Assembly (NCBI RefSeq): GCF_004114935.1
Contig: NZ_CP022221.1
Location: 7,709,001-7,773,000, forward strand
Source of the DNA: Bradyrhizobium zhanjiangense
Lineage (GTDB): Bacteria; Pseudomonadota; Alphaproteobacteria; Rhizobiales; Xanthobacteraceae
Reading direction: 5' to 3'
DNA: 64,000 nt
Shown: one piece after another, positions 7,657-15,684 of the stretch
Layout of the letters: each line of letters starts with the position of its first letter
How positions within the stretch are numbered: position 1 is the first letter of the stretch
Translations under genes and position numbers: made by a program
Notes under the pieces: model-generated
Databases searched by the model: none
What the model was told of the DNA's origin: nothing
The model's input: the letters and a program-made list of their open reading frames with translations, nothing else

Positions 7657-8035
7657 GACGGTTCACTCCCTTTTTGCAGCGCCGCACGCGGGCAGCGACC
7701 CTCCACCTTTTTTCCGCGAATCCAGTGACGAATGGCATCGCTCTTCCGATGGCCTCAATCATCCCGGGTACTAGTGGATATACTTAACATGTTAAGTATT
7801 TCGTGGGCTGTCAAGCGTTTTCGCAGCCCACCTCACGGCGAAACGCCCCGACCGGTTTGACACAGGATACGAGACGCGAGCCCATGCCGGGAATATTCGC
7901 CTCGGCCAAGCCATGGTCGAATCCATGGTTCCATAGATCGCGTTGAAGAAATCGACGGCGCCGGCTTGCTTTCAGGATCAGCGCGTGCGCGTGCTCCGAT
8001 GGCTGCCGTTGCAACCGGAGGCGCGACGTTCGGAA
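7657..8035. other. Intergenic region upstream of hpaE
   Basis: About 380 bases between the hpaE start and the end of the permease gene. It holds the palindrome at 7780-7799. Beyond that only short, unconvincing frames are seen (for example a 67-codon reverse frame at 7811-8014 with no recognised family or ribosome site). The local AT content rises around the palindrome, which marks the likely hpa promoter. Confidence 0.6.
7780..7799. promoter_or_regulatory. Perfect 20-bp palindrome, candidate hpa operator
   Basis: ATACTTAACATGTTAAGTAT is fully symmetric with no spacer. It lies about 125 bases upstream of the hpaE start in an otherwise empty region. A site of this length and symmetry suits a dimeric MarR (HpaR-like) or GntR regulator. 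The truncated FCD protein at the left edge is one candidate partner; no MarR gene is in the window. Confidence 0.6.
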
Positions 8036-8764
8036 CTAAAATACCAGCAACAGTCCCGAAACCAGCAAGATGCTGAGAATAATCCGCCGGAACAGCGCGT
8101 CATTGACGCAGCGAAAAACATAAATACCGAGCGCCGTTCCTGCGAGGAGCGCCGGGATGGTGATGGCGAAGTCAACCAGGACCTTTGTCGAGAGATCTCT
8201 TCGGATCAGCATAAGAACAAGGGCGAATATCTGCATGGCGGCGATGAAGGGTTGAACCATTCCGCGCTGCTCGGTTTTTGGCACCCCATGGATGTCACAC
8301 CATATGGTCGGTATTGCACCCGGCATTGCCGTCAACCCGCCGATAAAGCCTCCGCCGAAACCGATTAATGCATTGCGTCCCGCATTCATCTGCAAGCGAT
8401 GAGAAAGCACCGGCCGGAATAACGTGTAGGCCGCATAGCAGGCGACCGCGAGACCAAAGCTCTCCCTGAAGATCCGCGCGTCTGCAGCTTGCAGCAACCA
8501 CACAGCGATCGGGACGCCAAGCAACCCGCCAACGACGAGAACTGAGCTCTGTTTCCAGCGGATGCTTTTTCTCAAGGCCCAAAGACCCGTGGCCTGCACG
8601 GTGATGCTGCAGGCCATCATCAGCGGGACCGCCTCCAGTGGCGGGAGAACGTGAAGGAGAATCGCGCCGGCCACCGCCGAAAAGGCAAAGCCCGCGAGGC
8701 CCGAGACGAACGCGCCGCAAAACACTGCGATACTGAGCAGGCAAAACGACGCAATGTCGCCCAT
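8036..8764 (-). CDS. TauE/SafE-family membrane permease
   Basis: 242 residues, nearly all hydrophobic, with seven or eight predicted membrane spans. The paired GLAGFAFSAVAGAILL and GFGGGFIGGLTAMPGAIPTIW segments are the two family repeats. TauE/SafE proteins are inner-membrane anion exporters or importers linked to sulfite, sulfonates or organic acids. The substrate is not evident. It is followed closely on the other side by two small reverse-strand frames and is not obviously co-transcribed with the hpa genes, 380 bases away. Confidence 0.88.
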   Translation of the reverse strand: MGDIASFCLLSIAVFCGAFVSGLAGFAFSAVAGAILLHVLPPLEAVPLMMACSITVQATGLWALRKSIRWKQSSVLVVGGLLGVPIAVWLLQAADARIFRESFGLAVACYAAYTLFRPVLSHRLQMNAGRNALIGFGGGFIGGLTAMPGAIPTIWCDIHGVPKTEQRGMVQPFIAAMQIFALVLMLIRRDLSTKVLVDFAITIPALLAGTALGIYVFRCVNDALFRRIILSILLVSGLLLVF

Positions 8765-8800
8765 GAGCTAACCTTTCATCCTGGAATGGCGACCTTGCGA

Positions 8801-8989
8801 TTAGTCCTCCGACGACAGCCCGGGCAGCTCGGGCGCTGCTCCGGCATCGCTCTGGCCGGTCGACGTCAACATCGTGGCTGCAAGGATGTGCAAAATGACA
8901 AAGCAGATGGCGATCGTTGCAAGCAGCGCATTCTCGCTCAATGCCGAAATCAGAAGCTTGCGTTCGAACGGCTCGTCACTGGCCGACAT
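8801..8989 (-). CDS. Small single-span membrane protein, unknown function
   Basis: 62 residues from ATG 8989, preceded on its strand by GGAGGTGACA, a near-ideal ribosome site; this decides the start against the longer frame from 9022. A charged N-terminus (MSASDEPFERKLL) is followed by one hydrophobic segment (NALLATIAICFVILHILAAT) and an acidic tail. No family is recognised. It lies 36 bases upstream of the TauE/SafE gene and may be co-transcribed with it. Confidence 0.6.
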   Translation of the reverse strand: MSASDEPFERKLLISALSENALLATIAICFVILHILAATMLTSTGQSDAGAAPELPGLSSED

Positions 8990-9311
8990 TGTCACCTCCG
9001 CCAACATCTGACCGCGAGGCAAACTGGTGCCACGTACTGTCGATCAGACGACGGTACTGTCGAAGGGTTGACCCTGCCTGCAGCCGCCGCGAGTGGTGGA
9101 GCGTTTGAAGGAGGCGCCCAAACCGGTCTTCTTTTCGGGAAGAACTCGTGGAGGCGACAAACGAATTCGCCGAAAATGGCGCATCGCTTCTGGTTGAAGC
9201 TCTGCTGTTAAATAGTGCTACGGAGGGTGCCGCGATCGACTGAAACACCTTGTGAAGCAACGCCTCATAGAACACGCGAGTGAGACGCGGCGCTCTTTCT
9301 TCCAAGCGCAT
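8976..9311 (-). CDS. Possible small hypothetical protein
   Basis: A 111-codon frame whose end overlaps the start of the 62-residue membrane protein. The part around LLQTLHHSRRLQAGSTLRQY resembles the SRRxQAxRxLRxY motif seen in small rhizobial proteins. Only a weak ribosome site (AAGGTG) precedes ATG 9311, and the first half is low in recognisable pattern. The coding call is therefore tentative. Confidence 0.3.
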   Translation of the reverse strand: MRLEERAPRLTRVFYEALLHKVFQSIAAPSVALFNSRASTRSDAPFSANSFVASTSSSRKEDRFGRLLQTLHHSRRLQAGSTLRQYRRLIDSTWHQFASRSDVGGGDNVGQ

Positions 9312-9492
9312 GACACGAACACCTTGTGTGAGTGGCTGGATACGGCTGGAAGTATCGAACGGGACGCCGCGCCGCGCTTTAAGGCGAGCTTAATTTGTTC
9401 TTATCGTTTCCTTGATTTTGCAGGGTGTGCTTGATTTCGACCCCGTGTACCGGTTGAATATCCGCCTCGCGCGCACCTCCGAAGGCATTGTT
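8990..9492. other. Intergenic/weakly coding region before the large regulator
   Basis: About 500 bases. They include the doubtful reverse frame 8976-9311 and a 10-bp direct repeat GTACTGTCGA at 9034-9043 and 9054-9063 (period 20). They also include an AT-richer stretch near 9380-9420 that is the likeliest promoter zone for the regulator gene. Nothing else was recognised. Confidence 0.45.
9034..9063. repeat. 10-bp direct repeat with 20-bp period
   Basis: GTACTGTCGA occurs at 9034-9043 and again at 9054-9063, two helical turns apart. It is about 45 bases upstream of the small membrane protein start and about 430 bases before the regulator. Such phasing is common for dimer binding sites, but the regulator is unknown. 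Confidence 0.35.
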
Positions 9493-12400
9493 TTGCTGTA
9501 TCTATTTGACGAATTTGTTCTCGACACCGACCAGCGGGAATTGCGCCGCGACGGACGTGCGATTCCGTTGCAGCCTCAGGTTTTCGACCTCCTCGAATAT
9601 CTGATCCGCCACCGCGCCCGGGTGGTGACCAAGGACGATCTGATCAGTGCAATTTGGGGCGGCCGCATCATCTCGGAGTCAGCGCTCACCACCCGCATCA
9701 ACGCAGCTCGTACGGGAATAGGCGATTCCGGCGAGGCGCAACGGCTGATCAAGACTTTACCGCGCAAAGGCGTCCGCTTTATCGGCACGGTGCGGGAAGC
9801 CCCTAGAGAGGTCGAGAGCGCAGTCGCCCCTCTGAAGCTCGAAACCTCCAACCTGGTGGTCGGCCGGGCAGGCCCCCTCGGGATGATCGACCAGATGACC
9901 CGGCACGTATCGTCCGGCAAACGGCAGATGGCTTTTGTCACGGGAGAAGCCGGAATTGGCAAGACGGCGTTCATCGCCAAAGCCATCGAGCGGCTGACGG
10001 AACAGGGCTTCGATCTGCTTTATGGGCGCTGTACCGAACGGTTCGGAACAGACGAGGTGTTTCTGCCGCTCATCGATGCCCTGGTGAACAGGTACCGAAC
10101 GAACGGTCCCGAGCTGATTTCGGCCGTTCGCATCCACGCGCCCACGTGGCTTCTGCAATTGCCAGGCGCCATCGACGCATCGGAACGCGCGGCTTTCCAG
10201 AATGAAGTGTTCGGCGCGACGCGTGAGCGGATGCTGCGCGAGTTTTGCGATCTCCTCGAAGCGCTGAGCGCCGGCCGCCCCTGGGTGATTGTTCTCGAAG
10301 ACCTGCATTGGAGCGACTTCGCGACACTCGACGTGCTGTCTCGTTTCGCGCGCGGGAACGGTGAGGCACGCGTGCTGGTCCTCTGCTCTTATCGGCCCGC
10401 CGACAGCGCCATCGGTGGGCATCCGATCCGCCGCCTGCACCAGGATCTCGAGATTCATGGGTGCTGCAGCGAATTGCACCTCGATCGATTGTCGCCCCAG
10501 GAGGTCGGGCACTATCTCGCATTGCGTTTCAATGACGCCGAATTGGCCTCGGCCCTATCAAAGCCGGTATTCGAGCGAACGTTGGGGCACCCGCTGTTCG
10601 TTGCGTCACTGCTCAAGCATCTGATCGACCAGGAATGGATCGTCGAGGTGGACGGCAGATGGCGCCTGTCGTCACAAAACGCATTTGCTCGAGACGGCAT
10701 TCCGGACAGCCTCTTGAAGATGATCGGCCATGAACTCGAACGCCTTACCGATAACGAACGGCGCCTGCTCGATGTCGCCAGCGTTGCCGGCGAAGAATTT
10801 TCTGCAGCTCTCGTTGCAGCCGGCCTATCCGATGACGCCATCGACGTTGAACGCGACATCGAAGCGTTGATCCGGAAGGATCATATCCTTGTTCGTTCAG
10901 GTGTTTCCGAATGGCCCGATGGAACTTATTCGGGCGCTTACGCCTTCCGTCACATTCTCTATCAGAACGTCATTTATCAGAATCTGCCGCCTGGACATCG
11001 CGCGCAGACACACAAGCGCTTGGGCAAAAGACTGCAGGAGGCCTATGCGGGCCGCACCGGCGAAATAGCGCCAGAGCTTGCACTTCATTTCGAGCAGGGT
11101 CGCGACTTCCCGAGCGCGTTGCGCTATCTCGGAGAAGCGGCACAGAGCTCGATGAAGCGCCTCGGCCATGCCGAGGCCGCGAGCTATCTCACCCGCGCGC
11201 TTGGCATACTCGACCGCTTCGATGCTGCCGACAAACTCTCCACCCGCATCGCGCTTCTGCGGCAACGAAGCTTGGCTCTCCGTTCGGGAGGCGACCTCGT
11301 CGGCTCGATCCGCGATCTCCAGGATGTGATTGCGTGCGCCGAACAGGTCGGCGAAATCAAGCAGCAGCTCAACGGTCTCATGGCCGTGAGCTCTTTATGG
11401 CTGCGGGTCGATCGCCACGCCTGCCTCGAGGCAGCCGACGATGTATTGGCGCGAAGCCAGGCGCTTGCGGACGACACATTCAAGGCCCTGGCCCAGGGCA
11501 GCAGCGCCAGCATCAACCTGTTCCTCAACGGCTGGAGGGATCAGGACGCCACGCTCTGCGACAGGGCGATCGAGTTGAGTGCCAGCGCGACCAATTATGG
11601 CATCCTCATCCGGCGTCATGGAATATCGGGGATCGTTGACTGCTGGAGATCGCGGTACCAGCAGTGCCGCCGCGCCGGCACGGAGGGAAAGCGGCTGGCG
11701 CGCATGGTTGGCGACGTTTACACGTTCGTCCTGTTCAATGTCCTCGAGTCGATCGCGCTCATTCATCTCGGCGAGTGGCGCGAATTACAGCGCGAAATCA
11801 CGGCCGGCCTCGAACTGGCGGTCAGGAACGCGAACGATCCCAGCAGCGCATTGTGCCGGCTGACGCTTGCGTGGTTGCATGTCGAAGCGATGGATTTCGA
11901 GGGAGCCCGGGAGCTCTGCGAAAGCGTCGACGACAGTCTACTGGTGGGCGATCAGTCCACATACTTCCACAAGCGGGCCGTCCTTGCGAAGGCGTTTGTC
12001 GGCCTGAATGATCCGTTGGGAGCTCGCAAGCAATTCGATGATATTGAGCGCCGCAGGCGTGAAGAAGGCATCGACATCGAATTTACTGCCGCAACGCAGG
12101 TGTATCATTGTCTCGGCGAATATTGCCTGCTGATCGGCGACTTTACCCAGGCTCGCAGATGGGCACGCCAGCTGCACGACTATGTCGCATCGGCGCCCGA
12201 TCTCAATCATCTGGCCAAGGCCCACGAGCTGCTCGCGCGCATCGCATTTGGCCTGGGCGATTCGGGGGACGCTCTACCGCACCTCTCCCGCGCGCTGGAG
12301 ATCGTTGACGACGCCGATTTCCCGATTGCTTCGTGGCGGGTGTACGGCACTGCCGCCGAGATTTTCGCGAAGCACGGAGACGTCGACAGGGCGGCGACTT

Positions 12401-12546
12401 ATCGCTTGCGATTTGTCGAGACCGTCCGAAGGCTCGCGCGAAATTTCGAACCCGAGGATCGGCTGCACAAGAGCTTGCTCGCTGGGTTAGCAACGCGAAC
12501 AGCGCAACTGGAAGCGATGACCTCGCTGCCTCTGCGGCCCTCTTAG
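9493..12546 (+). CDS. Winged-helix (OmpR-type) transcriptional regulator with AAA ATPase and TPR region
   Basis: About 1017 residues if translation begins at TTG 9493 (MLYLFDEFVLDTDQ), the usual start for this family, with GAAGG eight bases upstream; the frame opens earlier, to TTG 9412, so the start is uncertain. Order: an OmpR/PhoB-type winged helix (residues 1-100, ELRRDGRAIPLQPQVFDLLE); an AAA_16 ATPase with Walker A GEAGIGKT and Walker B WVIVLEDLHW; then a long helical TPR-like region. Such proteins resemble MalT/SARP-type one-component regulators. The target genes are unknown. It is convergent with the cyclase at 12577. Confidence 0.88.
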   Translation: MLYLFDEFVLDTDQRELRRDGRAIPLQPQVFDLLEYLIRHRARVVTKDDLISAIWGGRIISESALTTRINAARTGIGDSGEAQRLIKTLPRKGVRFIGTVREAPREVESAVAPLKLETSNLVVGRAGPLGMIDQMTRHVSSGKRQMAFVTGEAGIGKTAFIAKAIERLTEQGFDLLYGRCTERFGTDEVFLPLIDALVNRYRTNGPELISAVRIHAPTWLLQLPGAIDASERAAFQNEVFGATRERMLREFCDLLEALSAGRPWVIVLEDLHWSDFATLDVLSRFARGNGEARVLVLCSYRPADSAIGGHPIRRLHQDLEIHGCCSELHLDRLSPQEVGHYLALRFNDAELASALSKPVFERTLGHPLFVASLLKHLIDQEWIVEVDGRWRLSSQNAFARDGIPDSLLKMIGHELERLTDNERRLLDVASVAGEEFSAALVAAGLSDDAIDVERDIEALIRKDHILVRSGVSEWPDGTYSGAYAFRHILYQNVIYQNLPPGHRAQTHKRLGKRLQEAYAGRTGEIAPELALHFEQGRDFPSALRYLGEAAQSSMKRLGHAEAASYLTRALGILDRFDAADKLSTRIALLRQRSLALRSGGDLVGSIRDLQDVIACAEQVGEIKQQLNGLMAVSSLWLRVDRHACLEAADDVLARSQALADDTFKALAQGSSASINLFLNGWRDQDATLCDRAIELSASATNYGILIRRHGISGIVDCWRSRYQQCRRAGTEGKRLARMVGDVYTFVLFNVLESIALIHLGEWRELQREITAGLELAVRNANDPSSALCRLTLAWLHVEAMDFEGARELCESVDDSLLVGDQSTYFHKRAVLAKAFVGLNDPLGARKQFDDIERRRREEGIDIEFTAATQVYHCLGEYCLLIGDFTQARRWARQLHDYVASAPDLNHLAKAHELLARIAFGLGDSGDALPHLSRALEIVDDADFPIASWRVYGTAAEIFAKHGDVDRAATYRLRFVETVRRLARNFEPEDRLHKSLLAGLATRTAQLEAMTSLPLRPS

Positions 12547-12576
12547 CCGACGGGCTTGCCGAACGCGTTTGAGAAC

Positions 12577-13371
12577 TCACCCCTCGACCCGCCACAGCCG
12601 CCACCGCTCCGGCACGCCCTTCAGCTGATGCACGCCGTGATCCCTGAAACGGATCTCGGGCTGCGAAACCAGCTCCTTGACCGCGCTCGACACCAAAACC
12701 TCCCCCGCCCGCGCCTTCGCGGCAACGCGGGTGCCGATGTGGAAGGCGAGACCGACCATTTCGCCGCCGCTGATCGTGTATTCGCCGGCGTGCAGGCCTA
12801 CCCTGATCTCAAGCCCGAGCGTGCGCACGGCCTTCTGGATCGCGGTCGCGCAATTGATGCCGGCGGCGGGCTTCTTGAAGGTCGCCAGCACGCCGTCGCC
12901 GGTGGTCACGACTTCCTTGCCGCGCGAGCTCTTCAGCTCCTTGCGGACGGCTGCGTAATAATGGCCCATCACCTTGGTCCAGCGCGCATCGCCGAGCTTC
13001 GCAGCCTTCGCGGTGGAGCCGACAATATCGACGATCAGGATGGTGGCGAGCGCCTGCTTGAGCTCGGTGCTGTGCTCGGCGGATCGGCGCCGCAGCGCGA
13101 TCGGTCCGGTCAGCGGCTCGTAGCGATGGTTGCGCCGCCGCGCGATCGCCGCCGTTGCGTAATCGATGGCACGTTGCGCCGTGCCGCAACGAACGGTCTT
13201 CTCCTGCGGCGATCGCGACCAATAGACTTTGCGCCCGTCGCCGGCGCCCTGCACTTCGACGGCCCCCCACTTCAGGAAGACCGCCGAGCCGACGCGCCTG
13301 ACACACCACGCCTTCGACGTGTATCCGGAAACGTTAGACTGATGGACTCCGATGCGAAGGAATTTTGGCAT
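12577..13371 (-). CDS. Class III adenylate/guanylate cyclase domain protein with N-terminal WGR-like domain
   Basis: 264 residues from ATG 13371 (MPKFLRIGVHQ); an earlier in-frame start at 13386 is also possible. Residues 1-85 look like a WGR module: KAWCVRRVGSAVFLKWG, then a helix AIDYATAAIARRRNHRYEPL. Residues about 105-260 form a class III cyclase domain with metal-binding Asp in LIVDIVGST and in TTGDGVLATF. The transition-state Arg is present (HIGTRVAAKA), but the Asn four residues before it is His. It may make cNMP or be a degenerate sensor. Only 30 bases separate it from the convergent regulator. Confidence 0.82.
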   Translation of the reverse strand: MPKFLRIGVHQSNVSGYTSKAWCVRRVGSAVFLKWGAVEVQGAGDGRKVYWSRSPQEKTVRCGTAQRAIDYATAAIARRRNHRYEPLTGPIALRRRSAEHSTELKQALATILIVDIVGSTAKAAKLGDARWTKVMGHYYAAVRKELKSSRGKEVVTTGDGVLATFKKPAAGINCATAIQKAVRTLGLEIRVGLHAGEYTISGGEMVGLAFHIGTRVAAKARAGEVLVSSAVKELVSQPEIRFRDHGVHQLKGVPERWRLWRVEG

Positions 13372-13661
13372 GAACGGGCGGGCCAAAGACCGTTTGGGCG
13401 GACCTTCGGCAAAACGTAGCCCTACAATCCAACGTTGGCAACAGCACTTCCAACCCGCCCCTCCTCTCTCCTAGGCCCGCATCCTAGGCTCCGCTGCCGC
13501 CGCAGATCGCGGGGTCCGAATTTTCGTTCGATCTCGGAAACGCAACGACCAGGCAGGCGCGATCGCGGCCATGGCCGTTGCGGGGGCGCCATTCAAGCCA
13601 GCCCGCACCCGAAAGGACATGGACATCTATGACGACGACGTCGCCGGTCTTCCGCGCGCCG

Positions 13662-14855
13662 TTACCCCTGATACGCAAACAGTTCGATGGGGTCGCTGAA
13701 GCCGCGCACCTCGTGTTGGCCGACGTGCTCCAGCTCGAACTCCCGCTCCACCAGCTCGGCGAAGGCGCGCGACAGCAGCACCGTTCGTCCCAGCTGCTTG
13801 GTCAGAGCCTCGAGGCGGGAAGCCATGTTGACGGCGGGGCCGATGACGGTGAAATCGAGCCGGCTGGTCGAGCCGATATTGCCGTACATGACGTCGCCGA
13901 CATGGACGCCGATGCCGTAATTCAGCGGCGCGCGGCCGGTCCCGTTGTTGCGCTCGTTCAGCGCGGCCATGGCCTTGCGGGCTTCGGTCACTGCATGCAG
14001 CAGGTTGGCGCAGGCATCGGGCTGGCTGAGCGGGAAGATGGCGAGCAGGCCGTCGCCGATGAATTTGAGGATCTCGCCGCCATGTCGCGCGATCGGCTCG
14101 GACATCGCATCGAAATAGTCGTTGAGCAGATCGATGACGTCGTCGCGCGGCCAGTTGTCGGAGATTTTCGTGAAATCCCTGAGATCGCATATCATGATCG
14201 CGGCGCGGACCGTCGTGCCGGTGCCACGCCTGGTGGCGCCGGCCAGGATCAGCTCGCCGGCATGGGAGCCGACATAGGTTTCGAGCAGCGTGCGCGCCAG
14301 CCGGTTCTTGACGCGGATCTCGCTGACCAGCGCCAGCACCGGCAGCAGCTTCTTCAGGCCGGCGATGTGCGCATCGTCGAATCCGCCGGGCCGGTCGGTC
14401 GCGAAGGTGACGATATGGCGCTTGCCGAGCGTGTGGTAAAGCGGCCAGGCCACATAGTCGGTCAGGCCTCGCGCCCGCATCTCGTCATAGAGGGCGTGCT
14501 TGCGGCCGAGCGAGGAATCCTGCTCGAGCCGCTCGCGCACCTCGGCGGCGCCGTCATGGATTTCGTTGGCGGCGCTGCCGATATATTCGGATCGCTCACG
14601 CACGTCATAGTCGACGCGCGCAATCTCCGCTTCGCGCATCCCATCTGACCACATCATGCGGGCCCCCAGCCATTGTGGGTGATGGATCAGGATGTGAAGC
14701 GTCGATCGCTTGAGCGGGATGCCCGCCTGCTGGAGGCGGATGCACATCTGCGCGAAGATAATGTCGAGGAAGCGCTCGTCGCGCGTGCCGTTGGTCAGCC
14801 AGTCGACGACGCTGTCGGCTTGCGTGGGGGCGTGGTTGTCTGGCGGCGCGTTCAT
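13662..14855 (-). CDS. Adenylate/guanylate cyclase, class III, with N-terminal sensor region
   Basis: 397 residues. The first 190 or so form a helical/GAF-like regulatory region (TLHILIHHPQWLGARMMW, YVAWPLYHTLGKRHIVTFAT). The cyclase domain follows, with all hallmark residues: Asp in MICDLRDFT, Lys and Asp in LKFIGDG, Asn and Arg in VNMASRLE. It should therefore be catalytically active. There is no signal peptide or membrane span, so it is cytosolic. It is separated by about 290 bases of unassigned sequence from the cyclase at 12577 and lies in the same orientation as hutD and the membrane cyclase upstream. Confidence 0.9.
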   Translation of the reverse strand: MNAPPDNHAPTQADSVVDWLTNGTRDERFLDIIFAQMCIRLQQAGIPLKRSTLHILIHHPQWLGARMMWSDGMREAEIARVDYDVRERSEYIGSAANEIHDGAAEVRERLEQDSSLGRKHALYDEMRARGLTDYVAWPLYHTLGKRHIVTFATDRPGGFDDAHIAGLKKLLPVLALVSEIRVKNRLARTLLETYVGSHAGELILAGATRRGTGTTVRAAIMICDLRDFTKISDNWPRDDVIDLLNDYFDAMSEPIARHGGEILKFIGDGLLAIFPLSQPDACANLLHAVTEARKAMAALNERNNGTGRAPLNYGIGVHVGDVMYGNIGSTSRLDFTVIGPAVNMASRLEALTKQLGRTVLLSRAFAELVEREFELEHVGQHEVRGFSDPIELFAYQG

Positions 14856-14970
14856 ATCCTGCCCCTTTGAGCGGCGGTCTGCATCGAGCAGATATCGTGC
14901 TCCGACGCGGCGGCGTCAACCTGGCCAATTGCCCGGTTTGTGCGCAGCGGCTTGGCGGGACAGTCGCCGT

Positions 14971-15555
14971 CTAGCCGACGATCCGAATCGATCCCAGCAC
15001 CGCCAGACCCGATGCGAGCGCAAGGCGCGATGGCTCGGTGAGCTCGATCTTCAGCGTGCCGCCGCCAGGAATGGCAAAATGCGCGTCGCCAAGACGGATG
15101 CTGCAATCGTCCCGAACCGCGTAAACCAGATGCGTGCCGGCAAACAACGCTCGATCGCCGGGCTCCCTGAGCGCTTCGAGCTCGATCTCCGCCGCACCCC
15201 GCCGCGCCATCAGGTTCACGACCTCGACGGGACCCGCCTCGAGCTCGGTGACGATTGCGAGCTCGCCGGCAAAACGCACCGTGGTGAACGGCTCGCGCTC
15301 GTCGAATTCCTGCGTGGGCGACTTCAGCACCAGCCCGCGCCCGCCTACGATCATCTGGAGCCGGTCGATGCCGGGCATATGGGAGAACGGACCCGGCGCC
15401 ACAATCGGCGTCGAGGCGAAGCGCCATAGCAGGCTGTCCCAATCCTTCACGGGCGCGCCAGCGCGATGGGCACCCGCGATATCGGTGAAAATGCCGCCGC
15501 CATTCTTCCAGGGCGAGCGGGTGTAGTGTTCGGATTTGAGCAGCGTTGTTTTCAT
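14971..15555 (-). CDS. hutD: HutD-family protein
   Basis: 194 residues from ATG 15555 (MKTTLLKSEHYTRSPWKNGGG); a longer frame to 15591 is unlikely. The SPWKNGGGIFTDIA and bicupin-like pattern are diagnostic of HutD, a cupin linked to histidine utilisation whose exact biochemical role is unsettled (possibly limiting urocanate or formiminoglutamate flux). No other hut gene is in the window, so it is an orphan here, lying between two cyclase genes on the same strand. Confidence 0.88.
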   Translation of the reverse strand: MKTTLLKSEHYTRSPWKNGGGIFTDIAGAHRAGAPVKDWDSLLWRFASTPIVAPGPFSHMPGIDRLQMIVGGRGLVLKSPTQEFDEREPFTTVRFAGELAIVTELEAGPVEVVNLMARRGAAEIELEALREPGDRALFAGTHLVYAVRDDCSIRLGDAHFAIPGGGTLKIELTEPSRLALASGLAVLGSIRIVG

Positions 15556-15684
15556 GTTCGCATCATGCCCGTGATGGGCCGACTTTGCCAACTGGTTTGG
15601 CGAATGACGCGCGCCGATGCCGCGCGCCTGCCATCAGACCTTCGCGTCGGAGCCCGCCGGTCAGCTCGTTGAGCAACGCATTTG

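Noticed and set aside
6052..7728. 558-codon forward frame opposite hpaE
   Set aside because: It is an antisense shadow of the aldehyde dehydrogenase; composition only, no motifs.
7811..8014. 67-codon reverse frame between hpaE and the TauE/SafE gene
   Set aside because: No ribosome site, no family pattern, and it covers a likely regulatory region.
9034..9063. Direct repeats considered as phage attachment sites
   Set aside because: No integrase or tRNA is nearby and the repeats are only 10 bp.
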